A stretch of 64,000 nt of DNA from positions 15,589,001 through 15,653,000 of the forward strand of contig OX485807.1 of assembly GCA_950295325.1 (NCBI GenBank), in the 5' to 3' direction. Both the position numbers and the translations under genes were made by a program. This DNA is from Polytrichum commune (taxonomy: Eukaryota; Streptophyta; Polytrichopsida; Polytrichales; Polytrichaceae). Under the pieces are notes generated by a model. The model did no database searches. It saw nothing but the letters and a program-made list of their open reading frames with translations, and was not told the DNA's origin. Each line of letters begins with the position of its first letter. Within the stretch, counting starts at the first letter, position 1. Below are positions 12,273 to 23,899 of this stretch, piece by piece.

Positions 12273-14425
12273 CATAGTCCTTCTCCATATGCAAACTTTT
12301 TTATTCAACTTAAACAGTGGATGCATTGTACCACAACATGGGGCCCGGTATGCCCCCCTAGCAAGAGGTTTATTAGCTCTTATTTCCTTGTGCAATTTTA
12401 CCCCAATTTCAATGCATCGTTTAGTTGGCCACATTACTCCATGTTCTTCTGCACGTTCTTCGGCCCTTACTTTCTTCTCCTCTGTCTTTTGTTTTTCTTG
12501 TTTTGCCTTTCAATTTTTATTAATTTCAATGTCAGCATTTTTCTTCTATTTTTCTCTTGGTACCTCCTCACGTGTCTCTTGCTTTTGTTCTAAAACGGAA
12601 ATGTATTTATCACTAGTCATAATTATAGATTTTGAATAATCTATAAATGATGTGTCACGATTCCGTCGAGGAATCGACACGGTTTGTGGAAGGGCTAGAA
12701 TTGATGTCAACCTTAACGATGCATTTGGGTCAACTTCATCCAACTCTTGTAAAATCCTACATACCCCGTCAGTATCTTGCTCCCCCATTTCCACCCCCTC
12801 GTGCACACCCTGCATTGTATTCCCCTCATCATCTCTTAATGCCACCATATATTGAATTCCACCTATTTAAGTTTGTGGTACCCTTTCTCCAATAACGTTC
12901 TCCACATGCTCATCACCTACCTCTTCTTCATTAACCACATCCAAAGCATTAACAAACATTTCGTTGGGTCCCATTTTGTCATTCATGGTTGTCCGATTTA
13001 AAGGCCAAATACCCGTCGCGATAAACCTTTTTTTAATGTTTGTTGGGGTCATGGTTTTCTTCAAGGCTAACGAAACCCATTGGGCTAGGTCTTCCTTCGC
13101 GGCACCCTTATCCTTATTTCTAAAGGTCCAAAAATCCCGATATTTTCTTAAGGCCGTTTTGAACGGTTTGAAAACACTAATGTCCAAAGGCTGGATGGCA
13201 TGAAATGTGTGGCTGGGAATGGTAAGGAGATCTAGATCTATTTTCGGGCCATGTGCGCAACATCTAGGGTAACATGGGAGTTGTGTCCATCCATTATCAG
13301 TAAGTGCCGATTCTCATTAGAAATGCCATACATTTGACCAACGTGATGTAAGAAGTGATTAATCCACTCGTTGAACAATGTTTCCGTCATCCATTTTTTT
13401 TTACATAGCCATACAAGCTCCCTCCTTACACCTAATTATGAAGTTCTGCCTAAATGACCTACCCTTAAATATATAAAAATTAGGAATGCTAGAACCGGAG
13501 GCGTTGATGCACGACAATACAGACAACCATTCTCTCTCATCCGGAGTAACAATATGTACATTTCGTATCCCTCTTTTGGCCAAAACACATTCCCCGCCAT
13601 TCTTCCATGCTTGGGCCCCGGACTCATCATAGTTCCAAATGTGAGTGACCGGATATTTGTGTCTTGTGTACATATCCAATAAATTATCATATAAAAATGC
13701 AACATTCTCATGGCATAAACCCTTCGTCCTACACTGCTCCAATCCTTGCGCCACTCTAAGTGTCAAGGTTGGATTCCTTATTTTAAACCATTTTATCCAC
13801 CTGGACCGGAAATGCCCTTTGTAAAAGGTGTGTCCCGGTCTTGGGTGATCTCAACCACCTTCAATCGGCATTGACTCAAACTAATTGGATGACCTAATAT
13901 TTGCATTTTAAGAATCCACTTTACAAGTTCATTCTCCTCTTCAAATGATAGCACCCCTGATTTGCCACGTTTTCTACCTGTAGTTTTCTCAATAACATAG
14001 TCACATAAAGATGTTGTGGGAATTCCATAAAGCCTAGCCACTGTTTTTATAGGAGCCCCATCATCAACTGCAAGCATGGCTGCATTTAGATCTTCATCCA
14101 TCCAATTTCCATTTTTCCTAAGTTTTGTACATGTGCGTTCAGAACATGTACCATTCATAGTGCTTACATCAACACCTTCATGAATATCCCCTTGTTCCCA
14201 AGGATTGTTGTGAAGTGGGGTAACATAAAAAACATGCCCTCCTAATGCAAGAGTGTGAGCCGCTCGAGCCCTAGATGCATTGGAACCAGGGGGTAATCCA
14301 TCAGTATTATGAATTTGGATACCGCTTGAACTTCCTACTACACGGGCCCTTAGACCACCAAGACGGCGACCTCGAGCAACCAACATCTCGGGAGACGCCA
14401 TAGCACCCTCCCTGATTCCACCCAT
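12234..14425 (-). pseudogene. Pogo/Tigger-type DDE transposase (Tc1-mariner superfamily), inactivated
   Basis: The element once encoded a cut-and-paste transposase. N-terminal helix-turn-helix (psq/CENP-B-like) sequence is visible at about 14160-13980, including DDGAPIKTVARLYGIPTTSL. The DDE core follows: HIWNYDESGAQAW (first Asp, ~13640), then LSCINASGSSIPNFYIFKG. LIMDGHNSHVTLDVAHMA (second Asp) lies at ~13260-13300 and QPLDISVFKPFK near 13170. The C-terminal Lys/Glu-rich tail runs to about 12234. Lesions are a frameshift at about 13795 (within GPGG/WIKWF), a stop plus length change at the A-run 13392-13405, a frameshift at ~13240 and in-frame stops near 12545 and 12514. Because the reading frame is broken at least five times, the copy is dead. 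An alternative upstream exon (14448-14754) is acidic and uncertain. Confidence 0.88.
12237..12272. repeat. (TA)n followed by poly-T
   Basis: About twelve TA dinucleotides are followed by about 17 T. The tract lies at the 3' limit of the transposase relic. Confidence 0.9.
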
Positions 14426-15334
14426 ATCATGATTGATGTTTTTCTTATTAAGGAGTTAAATTGAGGGATTGGCTCGGGAAGTTGTGCAAAATCAGTAAAA
14501 CAATCTCCACTACGTGGATCAAAATCAGACTCCTCTCCACTTTCTTCCTCTTCCAAATCAATAAATGGTTCAATTGCCCCTTGGGCTCCTTGAATGTGAT
14601 CAAATAATTGATCGTTTTCTTCATCCAAACTTGTAACATAATCTTCTGCATGTGATCGAGCCCCCCTCATGGTTGCATATAATGAACTCAAGACATTATT
14701 GAAAATTAATAAACATGTGCACATACAAATAATGAGAGCACTTTTTAGTGTCAAATCTATTTAATATATATTTCCTCAAGGCCCAAACAATGCATGAGAT
14801 TCTTAAAATGTACAATTTATTATGTATGTAAGTTAAAATCTTAGTGACATAGATCTATACATATAAGATGTTTGTTTTATAAACATAAATCTAACATATA
14901 TGAAGTTTACGTGCCCTTCTTACTTGACTTTAGCTAAGCCAATGAGTTAGTTTTCAAAATAAAGCCTTTACACCATCGATACTATCTAGTCCCGAATCTA
15001 GTTGGCAAACGATGTGTCATGATTTAAAAGTGGAGGTTTGAAGTCTCGAGCACTCACCCTGCCATCAGTACCTAGACATGAGGCAAGAATGTAAGACCTT
15101 TAAAAATATCGTCTCCGGCCCTTGTAATTAGTTGCTTTTAGTCTTAGCTATGAGGGCACAAAGAGCTCCATTAACAAAAACCGATGGTATGAAAAATAAG
15201 TAGTAAGACATTAAGGGATGAGAAAAAAACTAACCAACATGTCATTGCGTGGTAGATAAAACAATGAACATGTGTGAAAACTACTTAACTAAAGTATATT
15301 CAAAAATCTCCGGAGCAAGTTCTTATAGGTTCAT

Positions 15335-15660
15335 TGGGATAGCTGGATGCATTCCCTATAACCGAGGGAGCTTTACCTAGGTTTTAGGGAAAACTTTGGT
15401 TATTTGATAAAGTTAGGTGGGGAGGGGGCACAAGTAACCAAAATTCATGTATGCTAAGGACTAGGCTCCATGTGCTAAAGGATAGGGCCCTCATATTAAA
15501 TCTTAGGTGTCCCATACTTAGCGATAGAAGCCTTATGCTTTACTATATAACCTCAATCAACTTCAATATGGATGCCTCCACTATAACCGAGAGAATTTAA
15601 TTTGGTTTTAAGGAAATATTGTGGTTATTTGGTAAAGTCGGGTGGGAATGAAACATTAAT
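15335..15660 (+). repeat. Two diverged copies of an ~85-bp segment
   Basis: 15345-15425 and 15575-15655 share 'tataaccgag(g/a)ga', 'ggttttaggg/aagg' and 'tggttattt(g)', followed by 'taaagt(t/c)(a/g)gg'. No frame is conserved. Confidence 0.6.
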
Positions 15661-15935
15661 GATATATCAAGTGATTAAAAACCTAGATTCTATATTTATA
15701 TGGGATTAAGATATAATAAATAATTATGTATGCAAATCTAGTATTTATGTAGTTTAGTTATACAATAAGTGATTAAGGGCTTAAATCTTATATTTATGTA
15801 GCCTAGTCATATAATAAATGATTAAGAACTTCAATATAACATCTATATAGCCTAATCATGCAATAAATAATCAATTAAATAGATCTCAAATTTATAGTGA
15901 TATAATAATTGATCAAAATACTAGATCTTAACATA
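15660..15935 (+). repeat. Degenerate ~55-bp AT-rich tandem array
   Basis: About five copies of a unit of the type 'aataa(a/g)tgattaa...ttatgtagcctagtcat' run through this region, each strongly diverged. Confidence 0.55.
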
Positions 15936-16199
15936 TTTATATGAGTACAAGATGCAACATACACTTAGAATGAAAACCATACATGCTAAACCATAGATCT
16001 ACTTAGGAATGAATTGAAGATGGCTAAAAAAATAACATTACCTGAATGAGAAAAGTGATGAAAATTACGATGAAAAAAAATGAATATCAATATAAATAAT
16101 AGCCAATACAAATAAATGATAATATTGGGTCGCTTAATATTGGAAAAATGATTTTTGTGACCTTGATCGCTTCGCCTTAAGCACATAAACTAGTAAATG

Positions 16200-16550
16200 A
16201 TATGTATATCTTCAATCACTTCAACTTTAATCACCTTTTCATGTAAATCCACCTCTCAATCACCCCTAATCAATACCTTAATATCTCCTCAAAGTATATT
16301 ACCCTTGCATGCTAATATATGTCTTAATCACCCTTGTACATTGATCTACCTCTTAATCACCTCTACTAAACACCTTAATGAGCCTTCAAAGTACCTACAT
16401 TAATCGCCCTTGCACGCTGATCCACCTCTTAATCATTTTTTAATCAACACCTTAATGAACCCTCAAAGTACATCACTCTTGCACGTTAATCTACCTATTG
16501 ATCATTTTCTAATCAATGTCTTAATCCCTCCTCAAAGGACATGCCTTAAT
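16200..16550 (+). repeat. Degenerate 70-97-bp tandem array
   Basis: About four units contain 'aatcaacaccttaat', then 'cctcaaagta' and 'acccttgcacg/tg', then 'atctacctcttaatca'. Anchors lie near 16269, 16366, 16443 and 16511. The plus strand stays open by chance of composition. I do not regard those frames as genes. Confidence 0.7.
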
Positions 16551-16934
16551 CAAGGTAAAAGCAACCTCTGCCAAGCTAAACACAAAAATCACGAGATTTA
16601 CATTGAATTTCGAGACCCTTAAATACTTGTACTATCCTAGCCTAAATCTTAAACCGCCACCTCATAACTGACAATAGTAGTGGAATGAATAGTGTCGGCA
16701 CCATACCCATTTTTAAAATCCGAGATTAGCAACTTCACCTAATGCAAAGGTCGTTAATAACAATGTCCAATCTAACATCTATTGTATGGGATGGCGTGCC
16801 AGCTAATTGCCAAAACCATCACTTTGCAGGCCCAACCACAAGATAGACTGAGAGATGGTTTATGATAGGGAGAGGTTGGTAATTAGGAGGCATGTATAGA
16901 TATTGGTTTAGGATGGGGTAACGAGATTAGCTGT

Positions 16935-17130
16935 CTTTACCTTACCTGGATATGACAAGCCACCATGGATCTTCTTAAAATTCTTCTGATATTCTGCATG
17001 CTCTGTGACGAACTGATTAACTTCTCGCACAGTGTCGAAATCATGTGAGTTCAATTTTTTTTTGTAGTCGTAGACATCCAGGAGTCGTCGTTGCGCTTCG
17101 GTGTGATAGAATTTTTTTTTGCATTGCGTG
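16935..17130 (-). CDS. Possible exon of unknown gene
   Basis: The minus-strand frame ...RRLLDVYDYKKKLNSHDFD...EVNQFVTEHAEYQKNFKKIHGGLSYP runs into a consensus donor, CCAG|GTAAGG (boundary about 16944). Composition is protein-like and the donor is good. The upstream limit, partner exons and family are unknown. An A-rich run near 17060 may hide a frameshift, so a pseudo-exon is possible. Confidence 0.35.
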
Positions 17131-17894
17131 GTTATTTTGGAATTGTTTCTGACAACTCCGCCTTGAGTTTGTGAGCAGGCCGAAATAGTTGATTGCATGA
17201 CGATCACTATTGGCAATGGTGGCTACCATTGTGAGCACTATATAGTAAACGTATGTTTCAGGACATTTGGAGCACCAAACTATAAAAGGTACAATAATCG
17301 CTATGGATCTATAATGACGAAATCATATGACGTTTTGTGATATTAAACGATCTCAGTTCGTTGATTCAACACAATGACATGTAGCCTTATTATTTCGATG
17401 ACCCTAAACCATCATTTCACTATCGACAACCAATACTAATTGACATATTGGTTCCTCTCAAAACATATGCATTACATAACTTACATGGGCGATTAGTTAT
17501 GTGCAAATTTCATAAATACAAAAAAATCACAACTATGTTAGAAGCTTGGATCTACATCATTTTTTACAAATAGAAAACATTGCCACAAAAGACGAAAACA
17601 TACAAAAGTTCTTACCAAAGAAATCTACAAACGTAGATATATTATTTTGACTCTGCGAGAATACGGGGAAGGCTGTTGCTGTGTGCGAAGTCTGAGAAGC
17701 TTTAAACTTATATAAAAAATTGTATAGTCAGTCACTACAGTATATGTTGAGCCATTCTTGAACTTTCACTTCGTGAACAAAATTGAGTAATGGACATGCA
17801 ACTTAAATAAAACATTTTTTGAACTTATAATCTATGGGTTGAATGTATATGTTGTATTTTTTTCGTCTGAGAAGCTTTGAAGGTACATTGTACA

Positions 17895-17980
17895 TTGCAG
17901 GAGATAACTTCTCTATGGATCCACAAACGTAATCATTAGTGAAGAATCTATCACAAATTGAAGTCATAGTAATCTCAGCG
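17895..17980 (-). repeat. Dispersed repeat, copy 1 (copy 2 at 20620-20700)
   Basis: Both copies carry 'caggagata(a/t)cttctctat', 'cacaaacgtaa' and 'gaatctatcaca(a/g)attg', followed by 'aagtcat'. On the minus strand both translate to MTSICDRF-type sequence. The two copies bracket the aspartyl-tRNA synthetase fragments, in the same orientation. Confidence 0.7.
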
Positions 17981-18568
17981 CATGGTGGAACACTAAAGCT
18001 ATTCTTGCACTTTCGGCTTGTGAGCAAAGTTAGAGTGATAGACATGCAACTCAAGCAAACAACTAGTTCAGATTATAAAAAAGTTTTTTTCGAAATTCAA
18101 TCGACCATTACCGGTATTTTAATGAAATCTAATAAACTAAGTTCCAATGAGCCAAGTTCCAATGTGGGATAGAAGGCTTCGGATGATGGACTAGAATAGG
18201 TAGATAAAGACTTTTGAAAGGTATTTTGTTATGAATATGAGGCACTTTCTTCCCATAAAGACCTTACTAACTATAGCATGAGAATTCATGACACCTACAA
18301 TTCTCTCAGAATTTCAGAAGTTTCTAAGAACACTGGTGCTCTAAAATTATACGTTCGTTTAATGGTCAATTACGTGTTTCCAAATCACATTGCAGGAGGG
18401 AGAAATTACCTAGAAACAACTGGCCATAATAGATTAAATACAAACATACATAATGAAGTGTGTTAGAACTTTGTGTCACAAAATTCCAGCCTGTCTAAGC
18501 ATGACACAAGGCATTCTCTTTAGGCTTCTGAATAGTAGACCATGCTTTTAAAGTTTTAGTAAATAAAA

Positions 18569-19021
18569 TTACAGCTGAAGAAAGTAGTCATTCTCAACAA
18601 AGTCATGTGCATTTTCCAAATGTTTTCGAATGAGCTTTAAAATAGAGTGCCGCACTCGCAAATTGGTGTTCATCTGCAAAGTGTCGATACCTGCATGCAA
18701 ACCAACCACCTGCCATCCATTGATGTGTCTGTATCCTCCTCAAAGATTCCAATTAAAGACGTTCAGCAAATGAACATTTAGCCTAAGTGAGAACATTTCA
18801 TTACCACAAGTCCTAAGAGCAGATGCAATCATTTAGTTTGATGTGACTTGCATTTAAGTTACTTTAGTCTTGTGCATCCAATGCAAGATTTAAAACTTGA
18901 GGTGAACTTTTTCAGAAGGCAGTTCTTTTTTATCGTCAGCAAGTGTCATTAAGAACGGCAGTGCCAACCCCACTTTGTTCAGGACTTGAACACTTTCTGC
19001 AACAATCTGCATAGATTCCAC
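18569..19021 (-). pseudogene. aspS: Aspartyl-tRNA synthetase, bacterial/organellar type: N-terminal fragment
   Basis: The exon at 18897-19021 encodes VESMQIVAESVQVLNKVGLALPF and ...ADDKKELPSEKVHLK, matching the region after the anticodon-binding domain. A donor (AA|GTTTTA) joins in phase to an acceptor at 18690. That next piece starts YRHF and then shifts frame by an apparent 14-base loss. It continues as MNTNLRVRHSILKLIRKHLENAHDFVE, the conserved start of the catalytic domain. It stops at 18569 without the expected ETP...STPEGARDF segment. AspRS charges tRNA-Asp; the bacterial-type form in plants serves plastids and mitochondria. This copy is broken. Confidence 0.75.
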
Positions 19022-19215
19022 CTGATTTTCTTCAGAGCCAAAAACATAAGAAAAATTGTCAATATATTATAATGCCATAGTTCTGAGCAAGTCCATCATC
19101 ATTGAGACCAAGTATCAAAATGCAAATGCAGAAATAAATGCCATAGCCAAAGGTTAAGTTGGTCATTTTGTGTGAATGTTAATGAAAGAATATAAAGATG
19201 AGAATCAAACTGTAC

Positions 19216-20152
19216 CACGACGAGCTCCAAACCATAACGAAGGTGGGTTTGTCACTCCCAAAAGGGGACATTGCTTTAGCATATGTGAGTCTTGGAAAAG
19301 GATTTGGAAGGTCGATTCCTTTTCTTTCCCTAAAAACCTGCAACATGCGAATGTTGCATGAACTGGAATCATGACCAGAGCAAAGGCATCTATGTAACAA
19401 ACATTAATAGAGAGGCAGATTAAGTAGCAGAGAATGCTATTGCAAAGGAATTCTAGGCAGAGGTAAGTATGAAGGCATACATGTCTCATAATCCCCTCAT
19501 TAACCTGCAACATATCCTCCAGTGGTGTGAAAGCCATATCCATATCCAGCTGTGTGAATTTTGGTTGCCTATCTACTCTCTAATCTTCATCGCGAAAACA
19601 CCTGTGGCATCGCAAAAACAAATTCAAAAAGTGAGGTTCTTGTCACCTCTGCAAATCAGTCTAATTCTATTTCATGGGTGTGCTAAGCGAACACAAAAAC
19701 TGAGAATCTTATGTCTTAGCATGAAATAGACTCGGGACGAGTAGTTGGGATGAGGGCTCATGAGTGACGGAAGCAAATTCACAAAACCTCCATGTAGTTC
19801 ACATCACAACATGTTGACAAAGAGAACCATTACTGTGACCTCATAACAGGGAAACAAGGCACCCTGGAGCGGCAGTGACTATTCCTAGACCTTTGAGAAT
19901 ACCTGCCAGTGTGTGTAAATAAGATTTGATTGAAATTTGAACATAGGTATGATGTTGGAGTTAGACTCAATTGACTCATGGATGCTGACTTAGGCTTTGA
20001 GAATTGCATACCAAATGTTTTTCTCAAAATTTGGATTGACAGATTACTAACCTTGCTAATTGATAGAATCTGTTGAACCCTGAATCCATGAGCATCTGCT
20101 TGAACAACTGTGGACTCTGAGGTAGGGCATAGAAATCTCCAGGTTGCCAAAC
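19216..20152 (-). pseudogene. aspS: Aspartyl-tRNA synthetase, bacterial/organellar type: catalytic-domain fragment with stop and frameshift
   Basis: Exons are still readable. 20052 to ~20152 gives [20 protein letters not shown] and [10 protein letters not shown]. 19481-19601 gives CFRDED*RVDRQPKFTQLDM, then AFTPLEDML. 19216-19337 gives [20 protein letters not shown], then [11 protein letters not shown]. These include class II motif 2 (the RDED region). Splice phases still match. A TAG at 19580-19582 replaces the leucine normally found in CFRDEDL. One base is missing after GSDKP; the exon is 122 nt where 123 would keep frame. The sequence before PGDFY is degraded. This piece is later in the protein than the fragment at 18.6-19.0 kb but lies upstream of it in transcription order, so the locus is rearranged. 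Confidence 0.8.
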
Positions 20153-20351
20153 CAAGTCCAATTCTTCTCGAAAATCTCTCAGCTGGATCACTGAATCATC
20201 TATGAATAATGCATCAATACGTTATACGCATCTTAAATTGACCACACGTCTAAAAAATTCAGTTTTAGTTTTCCAGCAGTATCATTAAAGGTTGTGCAAG
20301 TGTTGATCATGACTCTCGTTGCATACTTAATCACCAATAAATGTGCTCACA

Positions 20352-20460
20352 CATCCACACAACCATCACGTGCCTCTGCATAGTCTTCTTCAGAGGCATC
20401 TTCATGGCCCATTGCATTTTTCAGGTACCTTACCTCTTCTTCTATCAGCCGTGCAGCCTG
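20352..20460 (-). CDS. Possible exon of unknown gene
   Basis: After an acceptor (GGGTGCAG) the minus strand encodes AARLIEEEVRYLKNAMGHED, then ASEEDYAEARDG. This is an acidic, helical-looking sequence. A GTAAGG donor lies after EEE and could shorten it. I do not recognise the family. It lies just upstream of the AspRS fragment and may be part of the same duplicated debris. Confidence 0.3.
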
Positions 20461-21099
20461 CACCCACAAACCAAGATAAGTATCAAAACGAAATGTGAAA
20501 ATATATTCCAAATACTCATATTAAAAGAAAGCATAGCAAGTCTGCTTTGCACATGAATCCTTTTGAGTATACAAATACTGACATTATAACAATGTCTAAA
20601 GATCAGTGGTGGCACAACAGGAGATATCTTCTCTATAGATTCACAAACGTAACTGTGAGTGCAGAATCTATCACAGATTGAAGTCATGATAATTTCAAAG
20701 AAGAGATTAAAGAAGAGGGATTCAAAGAGATGTTTCCAAGGTAGAAAAGAACGACGTGGCCTCACGAGAGGCCAGAAGCTCATTTCACCTCCCATAGACT
20801 TCTTCTCGATTACATAAGGTAGGTAAAGGACATTATTGGGTGGAACCAACTCAAAGACTCCTACCACACTATTGGATCCACCCAATTGCCATAATTCTCT
20901 AGTACGTAATCCTCACTTAGTCACATTACATGCACTTCCCAAATATGTCAGTGGCAAGCTCAAATTCACAACAATTTGAGCCAATAAGCAATAAGATAGA
21001 CATCCCTCATTTGGTTACCTTTCTTCTTAGGACACCTACATTTGAGTGGTAAGTGGTTTGGTGTGGCAACAAGAGCATACACCAAAAAGACATGTGTTT

Positions 21100-21320
21100 T
21101 AAAAAGGATTGGATTGCATGCTCAAAATATAATAATAAGCTCAATAATCAACATAATTGGGGGGACTTATATGACCACTTGATGAGCACGAGAATCTTCA
21201 ACATGATAATGAATGGGATATTCATATGAGCTCTGAAAATTATGAGGAAAGTGGCTATGGCCTCCATGTGGATATGCTAATGATCTTGCACTAATCGCAT
21301 GTTTCGTATCCTAAGAGAGA
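21100..21320 (+). repeat. Dispersed repeat shared with 48010-48215
   Basis: Both copies contain 'gattggatt', then 'tgctcaaaatat', 'ttcatatgagctttgaaaa' (ctctg in this copy) and 'aagtggctatggcc', and end with 'cctaggagacatt'-like sequence. Upstream sequence at 21020-21090 matches the reverse complement of 41510-41580, so several overlapping repeat families are present. Confidence 0.7.
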
Positions 21321-22406
21321 TTGGTTCACAGGATTTGAGGTATTTCCTCACAGGCAACAACAAATTTGTACGTCTTTCAGGGAGTCGATCATTTTCCGTT
21401 TCAAGAATCGAAAGAGATCCTTAATCTTGTGCAACAGAACACTTGGTGGTGTTCCACATTGAGAAGTGGATGTCAATATCAGGGGCTGGTGTGCAAGAGA
21501 AAGGTTGGTGTCCACTTTACCAGCCCTCTTAGTATTCCTCTCGTCCCGCCCTTTGCATCTTTATACATTGCATTTCAATCACACAATCTCCTCTCGTGTT
21601 GGACCCGTCAAAACCTGGCTCAATTGTGTTCGCATACTTGATCTATGTGTTATTAGGCAATTAAAGATTACCAAACCAATTCCATCTTACAAATTTTCCT
21701 AGTGAGTGGAATTTCAAAGGTGAAGGGGTCTAGTTAAAGTGTGTTTCTTGACCTAATGTTGGAGCATATTGTTCGTATGCAGTCCCAATTTGGCTCAAAA
21801 CCGTGACAGAGAAGATACCGAAGCAGACAAAGTTTGAATCCGGCAATCCAATCAATCATGTCCTTGTGAATGAGCACCTACCTGCCTGAGCAAGGGATCC
21901 CGATGGGTCCCATCTCGATACATGCTTCACTTGACAAAAAAATTACAAATCTACTTGACGAACAAACAAGTTTCTCAGGCCCACCACATAGACATGGGCC
22001 AGTTCGATCTATCATGCGAGGGTGGCAATTATCTCACTCGATTCTCCAACTCTGTTGCACTTCTCTCCTCATGGCCGGTCCAATCAAAACTCGGACATGT
22101 TGATCCACGTACTGCACTCCGAGAAGATTGATATATATCGATTTAAAGCGCTCAAGTACGAATCAGCTCTCTGCAGACAATAGGGGAGAGATTTAGGTCA
22201 CCAACCTAAACCTACGTGCTCTGTAGTACTGACTCCTGGACGTTTACTCCTGACAGAGAATAGCAGTTTCATTTGACACTCAAAAATGAGAAACTCAAAA
22301 TTCAAAATTCATGTACGAAGACATGGTAGTCTTGGCAGTTTATAAGAAGATGAGAAATCAAAGCAAGAGCCCTAAACCAGGTGCCAGTCACTTACTGTGT
22401 TAATTG

Positions 22407-23588
22407 TCATACAGCTAGTATCCCAGGGTGGTATTCTGCAGTATGAACGGCCTTTGAATAGCTTGTTAATTTTTTCGTGGCTGCCACGGATGCATTACTT
22501 TTCCTCTCGCGTTTCTTGGTCCTACACCCTGTGGTAGTTGCTGCTGCGATATGTCTACCATCAATATTGTATTCTGTATCACTATGGCCAGTCATCGAAT
22601 ACCATCTTAACATCTGGCCATTACCCGACTGATTGGAAGATCCCGCCGGTGCTCGACGTCTTCTGATATTGGATCTTTTCTGCCTCCGAATTTTTAAAGA
22701 AGTAAGGTCAACAGTACTGCTGAAGATGTCGATCTGGTCTAATTCTTTAACCGTCCGCGTCTTGCTGATGGTTTTCCTTAGCCCACGTTGCTTGTCATTT
22801 GAGAGTTCTAGAACATCTTGAGATTCTTCGGAGTTGGAACTTCTGGAGCTAAATCTACTTGTCTCATCATCAATCACATCACTACGTGGTGATGGCTTAT
22901 GTGTTACATAATCTTGCAGTAATGCGTAGCTGTTTATGGAGTCCTCATCATCACTTCCATTATGACTCTCGATATCCAAAGATTCAGCCTCCACCGTGAA
23001 GTCAGTAAGCTGGTCTAGTAATTGCAGGCTCCAATTGTTGTCCTGGACCGAATGTTCTGCTGTAATCGAAATACTATCAAACTCGAGTTGATCCTTTTCA
23101 ATCTCGTCGATGTCACAGCCACGTGGAGGATAGGCTCGCACAATATGTCGAAGATTTTCGATTTTGCATCGCGGAGTGGATGTGAAGGAATCATCAACGT
23201 CCTCGAGGACCCGGTGAGTTTTATTTTTGCTGTGACCGATATCATCACTTCGCACACTTATACTATTGTCAGTGCGGCCTCCATTCCCAGCGTGGCTTTC
23301 GTTGAAGCTTGATTTTGCCGCTCCGTGCTGAGACTTCAAATCTGACGTAGATTCCCAAACTCGATACGTTGAGAAGGTACGGTTTGAGAACCTTTCAATA
23401 AGGGTGGGGGAGTCGGTCTCTGATTCAAAAAGTTCAGGCAATAGATCTGGAAGGTTCTGAAATGCTAGATGATTAGATTCCTCCTGACTCTGCTCATCAT
23501 CATCTGAAGCCTCTTGGCTCAACATGGGAGAACCTTGAAATCTGAGCGTTAGCTCTTTTGACAATCTGATCTTGCGAGTACTGCTCAT
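22407..23588 (-). CDS. Hypothetical protein, 393 residues, disordered
   Basis: A single uninterrupted frame of 394 codons starts at the ATG (MSSTRKIRLSKELTLRFQG). This length without stops is unusual in DNA of this composition, which argues for a real gene. The protein is rich in Ser, Asp and Glu in the first two thirds (for example DDDEQSQEES, SNSEESQDV). The last third is basic, with IRRQKRSNIRRRRAP and CRTKKRERKSN, both plausible nuclear localisation signals. No folded domain, signal peptide or membrane segment is seen. I do not recognise it; a nuclear regulatory or chromosome-associated protein is only a guess. It may be the first or only exon. Confidence 0.6.
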   Translation of the reverse strand: MSSTRKIRLSKELTLRFQGSPMLSQEASDDDEQSQEESNHLAFQNLPDLLPELFESETDSPTLIERFSNRTFSTYRVWESTSDLKSQHGAAKSSFNESHAGNGGRTDNSISVRSDDIGHSKNKTHRVLEDVDDSFTSTPRCKIENLRHIVRAYPPRGCDIDEIEKDQLEFDSISITAEHSVQDNNWSLQLLDQLTDFTVEAESLDIESHNGSDDEDSINSYALLQDYVTHKPSPRSDVIDDETSRFSSRSSNSEESQDVLELSNDKQRGLRKTISKTRTVKELDQIDIFSSTVDLTSLKIRRQKRSNIRRRRAPAGSSNQSGNGQMLRWYSMTGHSDTEYNIDGRHIAAATTTGCRTKKRERKSNASVAATKKLTSYSKAVHTAEYHPGILAV

Positions 23589-23899
23589 GTCAATGCCGTA
23601 GTAGGCTCAAAGCCAGTCTCCAACTAACGATTACTTGCTCCTATCTTCGCAACGAGTCGGTTTTCTTGTAAATGTAAACAGCACTAGCTCCATGTAAACA
23701 GCAGGTACAGAAACGTGCAAGTTGGCCACGGTTTCTGCTAGCAGTCCTTCCAAAATATTACTAATTCGTTCTGTAAAATTTCGTATTCCCCGTCCATCCA
23801 CAGACGCAATGCACCATTGTGAGTTTGACAGTATGCCGATTTAAAAAAATAAAATTATGTAGGCCCGGACAGGACTCGTTTGTCACTCACCGCTTGCTG

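Noticed and set aside
20445-20885. 146-codon minus-strand ORF as a gene
   Set aside because: Its central part is the dispersed repeat also found at 17.9 kb and the rest has no recognised feature, so it is treated as repeat DNA.
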